DNA of 64,000 nucleotides from Oscillospiraceae bacterium (GTDB lineage Bacteria > Bacillota > Clostridia > Oscillospirales > Acutalibacteraceae). The translations under genes were made by a program, and so were the position numbers. The stretch lies in assembly GCA_902774035.1 (NCBI GenBank), contig CACYHA010000005.1:16768-80767 (forward strand), in the 5' to 3' direction. This document shows, in pieces, positions 41,311 to 50,899 of this stretch; the stretch's first letter is position 1; each line of letters begins with the position of its first letter. Under the pieces are notes generated by a model that did not search any database, was not told the origin of the DNA, and worked only from the letters and a program-made list of their open reading frames with translations.

Positions 41311-42435
41311 TCATTCTTTATTCGTCTTCGCTTTTTCCGCTTCCTCTTTCACGATCTGTTCGAGCTCCGGCATCATGCGTTCCATTTCGGAAACGAGCTT
41401 GAACTGGTTGCGGGCGCGCACGAGGTTGTGGTCGGGCGTGTCGATCTTGAAATAGGTGTCGCCGCACAGATAGTCTGTCAAAAAGCGCACACCGCATTCA
41501 TAGGTCATGAGCTTTGCGGAAAAGGCAAGATGGTCGATCTCGTCCGGGGTCAGGGCGTTCACACAGGCGGAAAGAAAGCCCGCCGTATAGGCGCGGAACA
41601 TTTCCGGCGAGACCGAAACTTTGGAAAGGTCGCGTTCATCCTCCATGGCGGTCGACGCGCCGGAACGGATGGCGTCGCCGAAATCATAGAAGGAAAGGCC
41701 GGGCATGATCGTATCCAAATCAATGACGCAAATGCCCTCCTTCGTTTCCTCGTCGAAGAGGATATTGTTCAGCTTGGTGTCGTTGTGGGTCACGCGCAGC
41801 GGCACCTTGCCCTCCTTCAGCAACCGCAGAGCGATTTCGGCGTCGTCTTTTCGCGCAAGCGCGAAGGACAGCTCCTTCTGCACCTTGTGGGCGCGTCCCA
41901 CGGCATCCGCTTCGGCCGCCTCTTCCAGCGCGGCCACACGTTTCGGTGTGTTGTGAAAATCCGGAATCGTCTCATACAGGCTTTCGATCGGATATTCCGA
42001 AAGCAGACGCTGAAAATGGCCGAACCGTTCTCCCGCCGAGCGGAAGGAGCCGGCGTCGTTTGAAAGATCATAGGTGAAGGAGTGGTCGATAAAGCGGTAA
42101 ATGCGCCAGCAGGTCTCGCCCCGGCGAAGGCAGAGGCCGCCGTCGACCGTTTTGAGAAAATGCAGCGTCTCGCGCTCCGGATCGCCGCCCTGTTCGCGGA
42201 TGCGCTTGCGCAGATAATGCGTCACGCGCACAATGTTTTCCATCAGCGCGTCCGGATCCCGGAACACCGCGGTGTTGATTTTCTGCACCAGATATTTCTG
42301 CGTCTGCCCGTCCGTTTCAAAGGCAACGAGAAATGTGGAGTTGATGTGGCCGCTGGTAAAGGCGCGGTAATCCGCCGGTTCGCCCGCAATGCCGAAGGCA
42401 CGGCAAACGTCGATGATCGTTTTCAGTGATTCCAT
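41311..42435 (-). CDS. Aminoglycoside-phosphotransferase-fold sugar kinase, NahK-like
   Basis: 374 residues from ATG 42435 (GAGGAA upstream). SGHINSTFLVAFETDG and YLVQKINTAVFRDPDALMEN resemble N-acetylhexosamine 1-kinase (NahK) of Bifidobacterium. The catalytic loop VTHNDTKLNNILFD and the metal-binding VIDLDTIMPGLSFYDFGD are complete kinase motifs. It overlaps the CBM9-like gene by 13 bases in a locus with GH36 and GH2 enzymes, so it may phosphorylate a released hexose(amine) at C1. Specificity is inferred, not shown. Confidence 0.85.
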   Translation of the reverse strand: MESLKTIIDVCRAFGIAGEPADYRAFTSGHINSTFLVAFETDGQTQKYLVQKINTAVFRDPDALMENIVRVTHYLRKRIREQGGDPERETLHFLKTVDGGLCLRRGETCWRIYRFIDHSFTYDLSNDAGSFRSAGERFGHFQRLLSEYPIESLYETIPDFHNTPKRVAALEEAAEADAVGRAHKVQKELSFALARKDDAEIALRLLKEGKVPLRVTHNDTKLNNILFDEETKEGICVIDLDTIMPGLSFYDFGDAIRSGASTAMEDERDLSKVSVSPEMFRAYTAGFLSACVNALTPDEIDHLAFSAKLMTYECGVRFLTDYLCGDTYFKIDTPDHNLVRARNQFKLVSEMERMMPELEQIVKEEAEKAKTNKE

Positions 42436-43049
42436 GGTTCCTCTTCCCTTATTCGAATTGTCGCAAAATGCTCCGGCGCGTGAAAGCCCGGCGGCATCGC
42501 GCCCACAGGAGCAAAGGCCGCATAGTGCGGCACGGCGGTTTTGTCGCCGCATTTATAGAAGTTTCCGCGGTAAGTCCCCCTGGCCGCGGAAAACGGTCTG
42601 CCGCAGACGCGCTCGATCAGCGCACAGGGCAAGGCGCACTCCACGCCCCAGCCGGTCTGCACCGACAGCGGCGTCACGCGCGGCGAAAGGTCGGTCAGCG
42701 ATTTGAGAAGCACGCGGTCTTCCCTTGCAAAGCCGTACTGTGCCAAAAACACGCCGCCGCTGTTCATTTCGACGTTGAAATAACCTTTGTCCGCAAAGGG
42801 AGCAAAGAAAAATTCGAGACAACTGTCCTCGTAGACCGGATCGTCGCGCTCCCTGCACACGCAGCGCGGCGAAAGCTCGTTCGTCCAAAGGTGCGCGAAA
42901 ACCCCCTGCCCTTTCACGAAGCAGAGCCGGAAGCGGCTCTCGGGGCGAAAGGGGGCTTCGGCTTCCCAATGAAAGCTGTCGATCGCCCCAACCGGCACAC
43001 GCGCCCAGTCGGGCGCGTGCGAAAAGCAAAGACTTTGATAGGTTTTCAT
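42423..43049 (-). CDS. Carbohydrate-binding module 9-like protein
   Basis: 208 residues, no signal peptide. DDPVYEDSCLEFFFAP followed by GYFNVEMNSGGVFLAQYG is typical of the CBM9-like family; W28 and W55 are candidate sugar-stacking residues. It overlaps the kinase (13 bases) and the GH36 gene (4 bases), so all three are translationally coupled. Being cytoplasmic, it may work with the intracellular glycosidases rather than in cell-surface binding. Confidence 0.8.
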   Translation of the reverse strand: MKTYQSLCFSHAPDWARVPVGAIDSFHWEAEAPFRPESRFRLCFVKGQGVFAHLWTNELSPRCVCRERDDPVYEDSCLEFFFAPFADKGYFNVEMNSGGVFLAQYGFAREDRVLLKSLTDLSPRVTPLSVQTGWGVECALPCALIERVCGRPFSAARGTYRGNFYKCGDKTAVPHYAAFAPVGAMPPGFHAPEHFATIRIREEEPWNH

Positions 43050-45403
43050 TTTGCGGCGGTTTGTGTTTCCTTCAGATAATACATCCGGGAATCGGCGTCC
43101 AGCAAAATGCGGGTCTTGAAGGGGTTGTAGCCGCTCATGACGAAGGGCTGATGCGGTTTGAAGCCGGCAAACATCAGCGCGTCGCCGCCGAGCACATAGT
43201 GCTCCTTCTCAGTGCGCAGCTTCACCGTCTCGCTCAGGAACTCAAAGAGCTTGCCCTCCTCCACGTCGATCTTCTTGGGCAGCGGCGTGTTGATGATCTC
43301 GCCGATGTTCTTGAGGTTGAACAGCTCGGTGCGAACCGTGAGGTCATAGGTCTTTTCCGGATCGAGGCCGTCGAAGCGGATCACATCGTTGCCCCAGTTG
43401 GCGCTTGTGCGGTTGAGGAAGTAGCCGAGGATGCTCTCGCTCTTGTCAGGAGACGTGATCTGCCATTTTGCGAAGTTTTCCTTGAAGAAATCGCCGATGC
43501 GGGTGAACTCGCCGAACTGCAGCAGACGGCGGTGCGCCTTGTAGTATTCGATCTGCTTTTTGACGGCAGCCTTGTCGAATTTGGAAAGCATGGTCACGTC
43601 CAGCTCGTAGCCCAGCAGACCGAAAGCGGAAACATTGAAGCGCTGCTCGATGCCGTGCTGACGCAGGCAGGCGAAGGACGGCGTGCAGGCCACGTGCATG
43701 GTCATCACGGACTGGGGATAGCCGTAGGATGTGCCGGACTGGATGTAGATACGCTCAAGGGCGTCGGTGTCGTCGCTCGTCCAGCACTGGGGCATGAAGC
43801 AGAACGTGCCGAGGTCGAAGCGATTGCCGCCGGAGGAGCAGGCCTCAAAGAGAATGTGCGGGAAGCGCTCGGTCAGCGCTGTCCAGAGCTCATACAGGCC
43901 GAGCATATAGCGATGGAAGAATTCGCCGCTTCTCGCGTCCTTGCGGTGGGAGAACACGTCGGAAAGCTGACGGTTGTTGTCCCACTTGATGTATTCGATG
44001 TTGCCGTAGCGGAACACATCGGTCATGGTGTTGATGAGATACTCCACCACATCGGGATTCGAAAGGTCAAGCACGAGCTGGTTTCTGCCCTGCGACGGCT
44101 CATAGACGTCGGTCTTGATCGCCCAGTCGGGATGGGCGCGGTAAAGGTCGCTGTCGGGCGAGACCATTTCCGGTTCCACCCAAAGGCCGAATTTCAGGCC
44201 CATGGCGTTGATCTTCTGCGCAAGGCCCTCGATTCCGGAGGGCAGCTTTTTGCTGTTGACCGTCCAATCGCCGAGGGAGCATTTGTCGTTGTTGCGCTTG
44301 CCGAACCAGCCGTCGTCGAGCACGAACATCTCGGCGCCGATGTCCTTGGCCGCCTGCGCGATGCCGAGGATCTTCTTTTCGTTGAAGAAGAAGTAGGTCG
44401 CTTCCCAGTTGTTGACCAGGATCGGACGCTCTCTGTCCTTCCAGTAGCCGCGTACGATGTGCTCTTTGACGAATTTGTGCATGTTTTGGCTCATGCCGTT
44501 CAGACCATCGGCGCTGAAGGTCAGCACGCTCTCCGGCGTGTCAAAGTTTTTGCCCGGCTCAAGCAGCCAGTCGAACTCAAAGGGGTTGATGCCGTTCTGG
44601 ATACGCAGCAGGCCGTGGGTCGAGATCTCCGCCCGGGCAATGTGGTTGCCGGAATAGACGAGGTTGAAGCCGTAGCATTCGCCCATGTTCTCGGTGCAGT
44701 CGCTGCGCTTGATCGCGAAGAACGGGTTGTGGCGGTTGGAGCTGTAGCCCGCGATGGAGCCGATGGAAAATGTTCCGGCTGTGAGCGGGGTCTCGTGCTT
44801 GAACCGCTCGCGCAGCCAGGCGCCGTCAAAGGACAGGAAGGTATAATCGCCGCGCTGCAGATCGAGCTGCATACTCATGAGATTCTTGATATGGAAGGGT
44901 TCGTCGCCGGTGTTGCAAAGGCGGGCGGAACGGGTGATGACGTTGCAGTCCTCAAACACCGTGTAGAACAGATGCAGTTCCGCGCCGAGGACTTTATCGG
45001 CGAGAACGAGGGTCAGGGTCTGGGAATCGCCGTAGCTCGACGGCAGGCCGTGCAGCTCTGGCTTATGGTCGCTGACAAAGTAGCTCTTGAACAGAAAATC
45101 CGTGGTGAAATTGTCGATGGCGCTGGTCACCTGAATGGCTGGCTGGCGGTAGTCGCCCTTGCCGTAGCCGGAATACTCCAGCGCAATGTGGTCGAGCGAC
45201 AGGGAGGTGTCGTCCTGCGAGCGGGGCGTGGCGTTGCCATAGCCGCATTCGTGCTTATCGAACAGGAAGCTCAGATCCTCCTGATGGCGGATCTTTTTGC
45301 CGAAATACATGCTTTCGATCTGGCCGCCGGGAAGGGCGCGTAGAATGTAGCTGGTGTTTGCGGTCTGCAGATGGAAGACTTTGTCCTGGGTTGTGTAGAT
45401 CAT
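43046..45403 (-). CDS. Glycoside hydrolase family 36 (alpha-galactosidase type)
   Basis: 785 residues, cytoplasmic. N-terminal beta domain to about 300, then the barrel. The catalytic nucleophile is the Asp (about 474) in YIKWDNNRQLSD and the acid/base is an Asp (about 544) in WTSDDTDALERI; FEACSSGGNRFDLG and WFGKRNNDKCSLGDW are family motifs. GH36 includes alpha-galactosidases and alpha-N-acetylgalactosaminidases; KWDNNR rather than the commoner KWDMNR does not settle which. AAGGAGA upstream. It probably opens the downstream CBM9-like and kinase genes by overlap. Confidence 0.93.
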   Translation of the reverse strand: MIYTTQDKVFHLQTANTSYILRALPGGQIESMYFGKKIRHQEDLSFLFDKHECGYGNATPRSQDDTSLSLDHIALEYSGYGKGDYRQPAIQVTSAIDNFTTDFLFKSYFVSDHKPELHGLPSSYGDSQTLTLVLADKVLGAELHLFYTVFEDCNVITRSARLCNTGDEPFHIKNLMSMQLDLQRGDYTFLSFDGAWLRERFKHETPLTAGTFSIGSIAGYSSNRHNPFFAIKRSDCTENMGECYGFNLVYSGNHIARAEISTHGLLRIQNGINPFEFDWLLEPGKNFDTPESVLTFSADGLNGMSQNMHKFVKEHIVRGYWKDRERPILVNNWEATYFFFNEKKILGIAQAAKDIGAEMFVLDDGWFGKRNNDKCSLGDWTVNSKKLPSGIEGLAQKINAMGLKFGLWVEPEMVSPDSDLYRAHPDWAIKTDVYEPSQGRNQLVLDLSNPDVVEYLINTMTDVFRYGNIEYIKWDNNRQLSDVFSHRKDARSGEFFHRYMLGLYELWTALTERFPHILFEACSSGGNRFDLGTFCFMPQCWTSDDTDALERIYIQSGTSYGYPQSVMTMHVACTPSFACLRQHGIEQRFNVSAFGLLGYELDVTMLSKFDKAAVKKQIEYYKAHRRLLQFGEFTRIGDFFKENFAKWQITSPDKSESILGYFLNRTSANWGNDVIRFDGLDPEKTYDLTVRTELFNLKNIGEIINTPLPKKIDVEEGKLFEFLSETVKLRTEKEHYVLGGDALMFAGFKPHQPFVMSGYNPFKTRILLDADSRMYYLKETQTAAK

Positions 45404-45461
45404 CGTATGCTCTCCTTATTATTTTGTATGTTTGGCTGCGCCAAGGGTGTGAAAGGAATGA

Positions 45462-47219
45462 TCAAATGTCGTAACGCAGTTTCTCGTTGACGGCCTTTAC
45501 GGCGTCCTCGTCCAGCTTGACAAGCGCGCGATCATAGGTCAGAAGGCCGTTGACCTCGAATTCCACGTCGGAGACCTGGGTATAGACTGTGGCGGAAAGG
45601 CCCTTTTTGATCGCCGGGATCACCTGATGCTCATGGAGCTTGACATAGGCTTTCGTCAGGCTCTCCCTGCTCTTGTACATCTGATAGCCGAAGCTCTTCT
45701 TCAGGTTCCAGACATGGTCGGGATAGATCTGGCTGTAGCCGCCGTATTCGCTGAGCACAAAGGGGCGGCCGTCGTATTTCGGCGCGGTGACCGGCCAGAT
45801 GTAGCGGTGGATCGAGCGAAGCTCCGGCCCCATCTGATCGTACCAGCCGCTGGCGTGGTCAACGATACGGGAGGGATCCCTGGTCTTGACCATTTCGCCG
45901 ATGCGTTTTGCGTCGAACTGGCCCCAGCCCTCATTGAAGGGCACCCACGTGCCGATGGAAGGCACGTTGTACAGAGCGTCCATCATCTCGTTCAGCTCTT
46001 CGATGAACTGGGTGCGCCATTCGATGCGGTCGCGGTGGAAGAGCTTGTATTTGTCGTCTTTCATCGAAAGATAGACCAGCGGGCTGACAAAGCTGATCGC
46101 GTTGGGCACCACGCCGGCGTGGAAGGGGTTCAGCGCCTTGCCGCCGGAGACCATGTCCTGCCAGACGATCATGCCCAGACGGTCGCAATGGTAATACCAG
46201 CGGGCAGGTTCGACTTTGATGTGCTTGCGCAGCATGTTGAAGCCCAGCTCTTTCATCTTGGAAATGTCATAGATCATGGCCTCGTCGGTCGGGGGCGTCA
46301 GACCGCCGTCGCTCCAATAGCCCTGATCCAGCAATCCGCGCTGGAAATAAGGTTTGTTGTTGAGGAAAAGACGGTTGTAGCCGTCATATTCGCCGATGGA
46401 AAACTTGCGCATACCGAAATAGCCTCTGACGCTGTCTTCGCCGTAGGTGAGAACAAATTCATAGAGGAAGGGATCTTCCGGCGACCAGAGTCTGCAGCCC
46501 GGCAGAGCGATCTCGTCGGCAGGGGCAAGATCTTTTTCCGCGACCTGAGTTTCGCCGGCGAACACCTGCACGTGCAGCGCGCTTTCGCCGACACAGTCGG
46601 TTTCGATCTTCAGCGTTTCGGCGTCGATGTCCGGCGTAAGGCGGTAGCCGCCGATGTAGGCCTGCGGCACGGCTTCGAGCCAGACGGTCTGCCAGATGCC
46701 GCTTGTTCCGGTGTACCAGAAGCCGTGGGAATGGCTCGCCTGCTTGCCGCGGTTCTGCCAGCCGTCGTCCGTCGGGTCATAGACCCAAACGACCAGCTCG
46801 TTTTCGCCCTCCTTGAGCGTGCCGGTGATATCGGCAAAAAACGGGCAGTAGCCGCCGGTATGTTCTTTCACAAGCTTGCGGTTCACATAGACCTTGCACT
46901 GCCAGTCCACGGCGCCGAAATGCAGCAGCACCCGCTTGCCGGTGAAGGACACGGGCAGGGTGAAGACCTTGCGGTACCAGAGCCGCTCGTCGCTGCGCAG
47001 CTTTTTGCAAACGCCGCTCAGGCAGCTTTCCGGCGCAAAGGGCACCCGGATCTCGCCGTCAAACGAGGCGGGCCATTCGGTCTTTTCGTCCGTGATCGCG
47101 TAATCGAACATGCCGTTGAGATTCAGCCAGGGATCGCGCACCATCTGCGGGCGCGGGTATTCGGGCAGCGGGCAGTCGCACATGGCCTCGTCTGCCCAAC
47201 GGGTCTTCAAGGTGATCAT
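45462..47219 (-). CDS. Glycoside hydrolase family 2
   Basis: 585 residues, cytoplasmic. Jelly-roll sugar-binding domain at about 20-185 ([31 protein letters not shown]), immunoglobulin-like domain at about 190-280, then a TIM barrel. Acid/base Glu lies in [11 protein letters not shown] and the nucleophile Glu in [13 protein letters not shown]2 covers beta-galactosidase, beta-mannosidase and beta-glucuronidase; the specificity is not fixed by sequence alone. It is shorter than LacZ. GGAGGA upstream; it lies 58 bases before the GH36 gene. Confidence 0.92.
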   Translation of the reverse strand: MITLKTRWADEAMCDCPLPEYPRPQMVRDPWLNLNGMFDYAITDEKTEWPASFDGEIRVPFAPESCLSGVCKKLRSDERLWYRKVFTLPVSFTGKRVLLHFGAVDWQCKVYVNRKLVKEHTGGYCPFFADITGTLKEGENELVVWVYDPTDDGWQNRGKQASHSHGFWYTGTSGIWQTVWLEAVPQAYIGGYRLTPDIDAETLKIETDCVGESALHVQVFAGETQVAEKDLAPADEIALPGCRLWSPEDPFLYEFVLTYGEDSVRGYFGMRKFSIGEYDGYNRLFLNNKPYFQRGLLDQGYWSDGGLTPPTDEAMIYDISKMKELGFNMLRKHIKVEPARWYYHCDRLGMIVWQDMVSGGKALNPFHAGVVPNAISFVSPLVYLSMKDDKYKLFHRDRIEWRTQFIEELNEMMDALYNVPSIGTWVPFNEGWGQFDAKRIGEMVKTRDPSRIVDHASGWYDQMGPELRSIHRYIWPVTAPKYDGRPFVLSEYGGYSQIYPDHVWNLKKSFGYQMYKSRESLTKAYVKLHEHQVIPAIKKGLSATVYTQVSDVEFEVNGLLTYDRALVKLDEDAVKAVNEKLRYDI

Positions 47220-47235
47220 CGTACATCCTCCTTCG

Positions 47236-47262
47236 GATGAAGAATTATGAATAAAGGAACGG
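47236..47262. repeat. 7-base periodic repeat, site 5 (weak)
   Basis: GATGAAG, AATTATG, AATAAAG between the GH2 start and the SH3-protein stop. The periodicity is looser than at the other sites. Confidence 0.3.
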
Positions 47263-47275
47263 TGCGCCGGGCGCG

Positions 47276-48589
47276 TTATTTCAGATAGGCCGCGGAGACC
47301 CAGCCGGAAACGCCGTGGGTCGTATCCGTCACATAGACCCAGCCGGAAACGCTGCTGCTTGCGCCCTTGACCAGCACGGGGAAGCCGTCCGAGATGGAGC
47401 GGATCACATCGTAGGAGGTGCCGGGGCCTTTGCGCAGGTTCAAGCCTTCGCCGTCAGCGGCCACAGATCTGGACTTCGGGCTGCTGTAGGTCACGTCCGG
47501 GCTGACAACGCCGGAAACGCTGCGTTCGCTCGTTGCCACGGGGCGGGCGTCGCCGATGTAGGCTTTGTTCGCCCAGCCGGAAACGCCGTAGCGGTTGGAA
47601 TAGATGTAGTAGTAGCCGTTTTCCTCCCCGGTGACCACCACATCGGCGCCGACGGAAAGGCTCAGCAGCTTTGCGGCGTCCTTGTTCGGCGCGGTGCGCA
47701 GGGCGACGCCGTTCGTCGTCACATACATCGTGCGGCGCGGCGTGGTGGTGTGCGGACGCTGCACGGTCGTGGTGGGCGCGGCCGTCGTGGTCGGGCGTGT
47801 GGTCGTCACAGCGCGCCGTGTTGTGGTCGTATGGCGCGTGGTCGTCGTATGACGCGCCGTCGTTGTCGCGGGACGGGTCGTCGTGGTCGTTTCGCGGGTC
47901 GTCGTCGGTTTCGTCGTCGTCGGTTTCGTCGTCGGTTCGGTGGAGGATTCAAACTCCGACGGCGCAGTCAGCTCGTTGTCATCGGTCAGATCGGTGTCGT
48001 CCGTGTCATCGGTGTCGTCCGTATCGTCCGTGTCGTCCGTGTCGTCGATATCCTTCGTGGTGTCGTCGGACGGCTCGGTCGCCTTCGTGGTGGAGGTCCA
48101 GAAAATCTCGTCCGTCGTCGCGGCGGTCACGGTGTCGCTCGGCTGAACCGTTGTGGCAGGCTGCTTGTCCAGAACAAAGGTCTTGACAGCATAGGCGCCG
48201 ACAGCGGCCAAAAGGAGAATGGCGATTGCGGCGATCACGGCCTTGCCCCGCTTTTTCCCGCCGCCGTCCACCATCATGTCTTCGCCGTCATCCTCAGCGA
48301 AATCTTCCGCATCGTCCTCCTCTGCGGGAGGGACGGCGGGTTCCGGCGCAGGCGTCGGCTCTTCCGTGTAAACCTCCGGCGCGGTATAGGGGGAAACGTA
48401 AACCGGAACGGAAAACTCCTCCGGTTCCTGCATCGGAGGCATCGCCGGTTCCGGAATCTCGGCCGGCGCGGGCGGCGCAGGTTCTTCCGCCGGAGGGACA
48501 AAGTCGTTATCCAGATTCAGAATGGTGCCGCACTCGGGGCAAAAGGACGCCCCGTTCGGCAGTTCGTTACCGCAAAAGCTGCATTTCAT
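47276..48589 (-). CDS. Zinc-ribbon membrane protein with Thr/Asp linker and SH3 domains
   Basis: 437 residues from ATG 48589. A zinc ribbon ([21 protein letters not shown]) opens the protein. A Pro/Glu-rich stretch, then one hydrophobic helix ([18 protein letters not shown], about 165-182), puts the rest outside the cell. A linker follows with DDT-type repeats ([15 protein letters not shown]) and a Thr/Arg/Pro-rich part. Three bacterial SH3 modules end it (about 295-360, 365-437, key G-x-x-N-x-R pieces ALRTAP and NLRKGP). Such SH3 domains bind cell wall. It is the first gene before GH2, with a gap of 56 bases and no terminator. Confidence 0.85.
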   Translation of the reverse strand: MKCSFCGNELPNGASFCPECGTILNLDNDFVPPAEEPAPPAPAEIPEPAMPPMQEPEEFSVPVYVSPYTAPEVYTEEPTPAPEPAVPPAEEDDAEDFAEDDGEDMMVDGGGKKRGKAVIAAIAILLLAAVGAYAVKTFVLDKQPATTVQPSDTVTAATTDEIFWTSTTKATEPSDDTTKDIDDTDDTDDTDDTDDTDDTDLTDDNELTAPSEFESSTEPTTKPTTTKPTTTRETTTTTRPATTTARHTTTTRHTTTTRRAVTTTRPTTTAAPTTTVQRPHTTTPRRTMYVTTNGVALRTAPNKDAAKLLSLSVGADVVVTGEENGYYYIYSNRYGVSGWANKAYIGDARPVATSERSVSGVVSPDVTYSSPKSRSVAADGEGLNLRKGPGTSYDVIRSISDGFPVLVKGASSSVSGWVYVTDTTHGVSGWVSAAYLK

Positions 48590-48647
48590 TGAAATCACTC
48601 CTATGCTTGAATGGTCCTGAAAAAGAACGTAAAACTTTCCAAATTTG

Positions 48648-48676
48648 ATTGTACCATATTTAGCTGCCGATTGCAA
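48648..48676 (-). promoter_or_regulatory. Promoter of the zinc-ribbon/SH3 gene
   Basis: Minus-strand TTGCAA (48671-48676), 17-base spacer, TACAAT (48648-48653). Could also drive GH2-GH36-CBM9-kinase. Confidence 0.7.
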
Positions 48677-48740
48677 GAAGAAAACGGAAAAACATTGGGG
48701 GCTGCTGCATTCCCTCTTTTTACGCACGGCCCTGCCGTGC

Positions 48741-48838
48741 GAAGGCGGCGGCGGAACCGCGCGGCCCGGGCCGCGCGAAAACGAAGCAACGCTTCGTTTT
48801 GAACCGTGCCCTGCACGGTTCGTTCCGCCGCCGCCTTC
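48741..48838. repeat. Three-hairpin GC-rich element, copy R4
   Basis: Perfect 17-bp outer stem: GAAGGCGGCGGCGGAAC (48741-48757) with GTTCCGCCGCCGCCTTC (48822-48838). Inner hairpins: 48758-48777 (CGCGCGGCC), 48778-48800 (AAAACGAAGC) and 48801-48821 (GAACCGTGC). These are the same three modules as in R2, in reverse order. Flanks: GCACGGC/GCCGTGC (48724-48740) and CGCCGCGCAGC/GCTGCGCGGCG (48838-48862). It lies between two divergent promoters. Confidence 0.92.
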
Positions 48839-48883
48839 GCCGCGCAGCGAAGCTGCGCGGCGGCAGAAAGGCGCCGTTATCCG

Positions 48884-48912
48884 TTGACAACGGCGGCAGT
48901 ATGCGCTATAAT
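48884..48912 (+). promoter_or_regulatory. Promoter of the GH28 gene
   Basis: Perfect consensus: TTGACA (48884-48889), 17-base spacer, TATAAT (48907-48912), 27 bases before the ATG. Confidence 0.92.
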
Positions 48913-48939
48913 CAAACCACTGAAATCGGAGGCGAGCTT

Positions 48940-50298
48940 ATGGCAGATTATCTTGTTTCATCCTTTGGGGCAAAGGGCGACGGACAGACCAACGACGCAG
49001 CGGCCATTCAGGCCGCGCTGGACGCCTGCTGCGAAAACGGCGGCGGCCGTGTGGTGCTGGAAAGCGGACACACCTATTACAGCGCTTCCCTTTTTTTGCG
49101 CGAAAATGTGGAGCTGCATCTGGAAAAAGGCGCTGTGCTCAAGGCAACGGGCGACCTCGCGGGCTATGTGCGCCCAAACGAAAAGATCAACGACCCGAAG
49201 ACCGCGCTGATCGGCAACCCCGTGACGGGAAAGCCCAGCTTCGTTTTCCTTTACGGCCTGCATGCCCACGGCTGCGCCGTCACCGGCAGCGGCACGATCG
49301 ACGCGAACGGTTCGGCCTTTCTTCGCCGCAAAGACCGCTACTATGTCACCGGCGATTTCTATCCCCGCCCGACGACGATCTATGTCGAAGCCAGCGACCA
49401 CATCTCCTTCCGTGATTTCACCGTGGTCGGCGCGCCCTTCTGGACGCTCCACCCCGCGGGCTGCGACGACGTGCTGATCGACCGCATCCGCATCCTCAAC
49501 GACCTCGACGCGGCGAATTCCGACGGCATCGACCCCGACCACTGCTCGAACGTGCGCATCCTCGGCTGCCACATCGTTTGCGCCGACGACTGTATCTGCC
49601 TGAAAACGAGCAAAGGCAACGCCGAATACGGCCCGTGCGAAAACATTGTCATTGACGGCTGCACGCTGACCTCCACCTCCGCCGCGATCAAAATCGGCAC
49701 CGAGGGTGTGGGCGATTTTCGCAACGTGCTCGTGTCGAACTGCGTCATCAGCCGCTCCAACCGCGGCCTTTCCATTCAGATCCGCGACGGCGGCAATGTG
49801 GAAAACGTGAGCTACAGCAACATTTCCATTGAAACGCGCCGTTTTTGCCCCGACTGGTGGGGCACGGCGGAGCCGATCGGGCTCACGAGCTTTGACCGCG
49901 ACGCGCACACAAACAGCGGCACGATCCGTAACATCCGCTTCTTCAACGTGACGACAAACGGCGAAAACGGCGTGCTCATCCACGGCGGCAAGGCGGCAAA
50001 GATCTCCGACGTCACCTTTGACCGCTGCAGCGTACATGTGACAAAAACGAGCAAATGGCCCTGCGGTCTCTATGATCTGCGGCCCTGTCTCGAATATGGG
50101 GTCGAAAAAAGCACCAACGCGGCATTCTACCTGCGCGGGTGCAAAAACATTGCGATCGAAAACACGAAAGCCGACTTCGGCAACCTCTGCGACGATTACT
50201 GCCATGCGCTCGACGCAAAAGACGTGACGGGTCTGACGCTGCGTGCGTTTGAAGGAAAAGCGGCGAAAGACGAGGAAGCATTGAGAATTGAAGATTGA
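48940..50298 (+). CDS. Glycoside hydrolase family 28 (polygalacturonase-like)
   Basis: 452 residues from ATG 48940 (GGAGG upstream), cytoplasmic. DYLVSSFGAKGDGQTNDAAA is the pectate-lyase-like opening; the beta-helix has DDVLIDRIRI, NSDGIDPDHCSNVRI, DDCICLKTSKGN and NRGLSIQIRDGG, the catalytic Asp residues being in NSDG and DDC. It probably cleaves pectic oligosaccharides inside the cell. Its last codons (ALRIED) are written in a 7-base repeat. It stands alone and is divergent from the SH3/GH2/GH36 genes. Confidence 0.92.
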   Translation: MADYLVSSFGAKGDGQTNDAAAIQAALDACCENGGGRVVLESGHTYYSASLFLRENVELHLEKGAVLKATGDLAGYVRPNEKINDPKTALIGNPVTGKPSFVFLYGLHAHGCAVTGSGTIDANGSAFLRRKDRYYVTGDFYPRPTTIYVEASDHISFRDFTVVGAPFWTLHPAGCDDVLIDRIRILNDLDAANSDGIDPDHCSNVRILGCHIVCADDCICLKTSKGNAEYGPCENIVIDGCTLTSTSAAIKIGTEGVGDFRNVLVSNCVISRSNRGLSIQIRDGGNVENVSYSNISIETRRFCPDWWGTAEPIGLTSFDRDAHTNSGTIRNIRFFNVTTNGENGVLIHGGKAAKISDVTFDRCSVHVTKTSKWPCGLYDLRPCLEYGVEKSTNAAFYLRGCKNIAIENTKADFGNLCDDYCHALDAKDVTGLTLRAFEGKAAKDEEALRIED

Positions 50299-50313
50299 AA
50301 ATGGAAAAATAAA
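50279..50313. repeat. 7-base periodic repeat, site 6
   Basis: CATTGAG, AATTGAA, GATTGAA, AATGGAA, AAATAAA. The stop codon of the GH28 gene lies inside this tract, so the repeat supplies the end of the protein. Confidence 0.7.
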
Positions 50314-50317
50314 AAAA

Positions 50318-50344
50318 CCGCTGCGGATGCGAATCTGCGGCGGC
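50318..50344. terminator. Terminator between GH28 and ilvN
   Basis: CCGCTGCGGAT pairs with ATCTGCGGCGG (two G-T pairs), with A and T runs on either side, so it works in both directions. Confidence 0.85.
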
Positions 50345-50378
50345 TTTTTACATTCGGTTCGAGACAGCGAATCAACGA

Positions 50379-50885
50379 TCAACAAAAATTTTCCGTTGTT
50401 GCAAGCGCTTCGCTGCCGCGCTGGAGCGCGACCACGCCCGTGCGGCACATTTCGAGGATACCGAGGGGGCGCAGCACGTCGATGAAGGCCTGGATCTTGT
50501 TCGGTTCGCCCGTGACCTCGATCATGATCGCGTCGGTGGAATAGTCGATGATCTTGCCGCGGTAAACGTCGGCGGCGGTCATGATCTCGCTGCGGGTCCC
50601 GGCGGAGTTTTTCACCTTCACCAGCAGGAGCTCGCGTTCCACGGAATCGCCGCGCTCAAGCAGCTTGACCTCCTTGACATTGTGGAGCTTTTTGAGCTGG
50701 CGCGTGATCTGGGTGCGGACATAATCGTCGCCCTGCATGGTGATCGTGATCCGCGAATAATCGGGGTTTTCCGTTTCGCCGACGGTCAGGGTGTCGATGT
50801 TGAAGCCGCGGCGCATGATGAGTCCGGCCACGCGGGTCAGAACGCCGTATTTGTTTTCGACATAAACTGCTATGACATTGCGCAT
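50379..50885 (-). CDS. ilvN: Acetolactate synthase small subunit
   Basis: Regulatory ACT-domain subunit of acetolactate synthase, giving feedback inhibition by valine. 168 residues, normal length. RNVIAVYVENKYGVLTRVAGLI and RGFNIDTLTVGETENPDYSRIT match the ACT domain; PLGILEMCRTGVVALQRG is the typical C-terminus. GGAG lies 9 bases before the ATG. It is the third gene of the ilvB operon, after an unrelated MBL hydrolase that lies 14 bases upstream. Confidence 0.95.
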   Translation of the reverse strand: MRNVIAVYVENKYGVLTRVAGLIMRRGFNIDTLTVGETENPDYSRITITMQGDDYVRTQITRQLKKLHNVKEVKLLERGDSVERELLLVKVKNSAGTRSEIMTAADVYRGKIIDYSTDAIMIEVTGEPNKIQAFIDVLRPLGILEMCRTGVVALQRGSEALATTENFC

Positions 50886-50899
50886 TTGAAACGCTCCTT

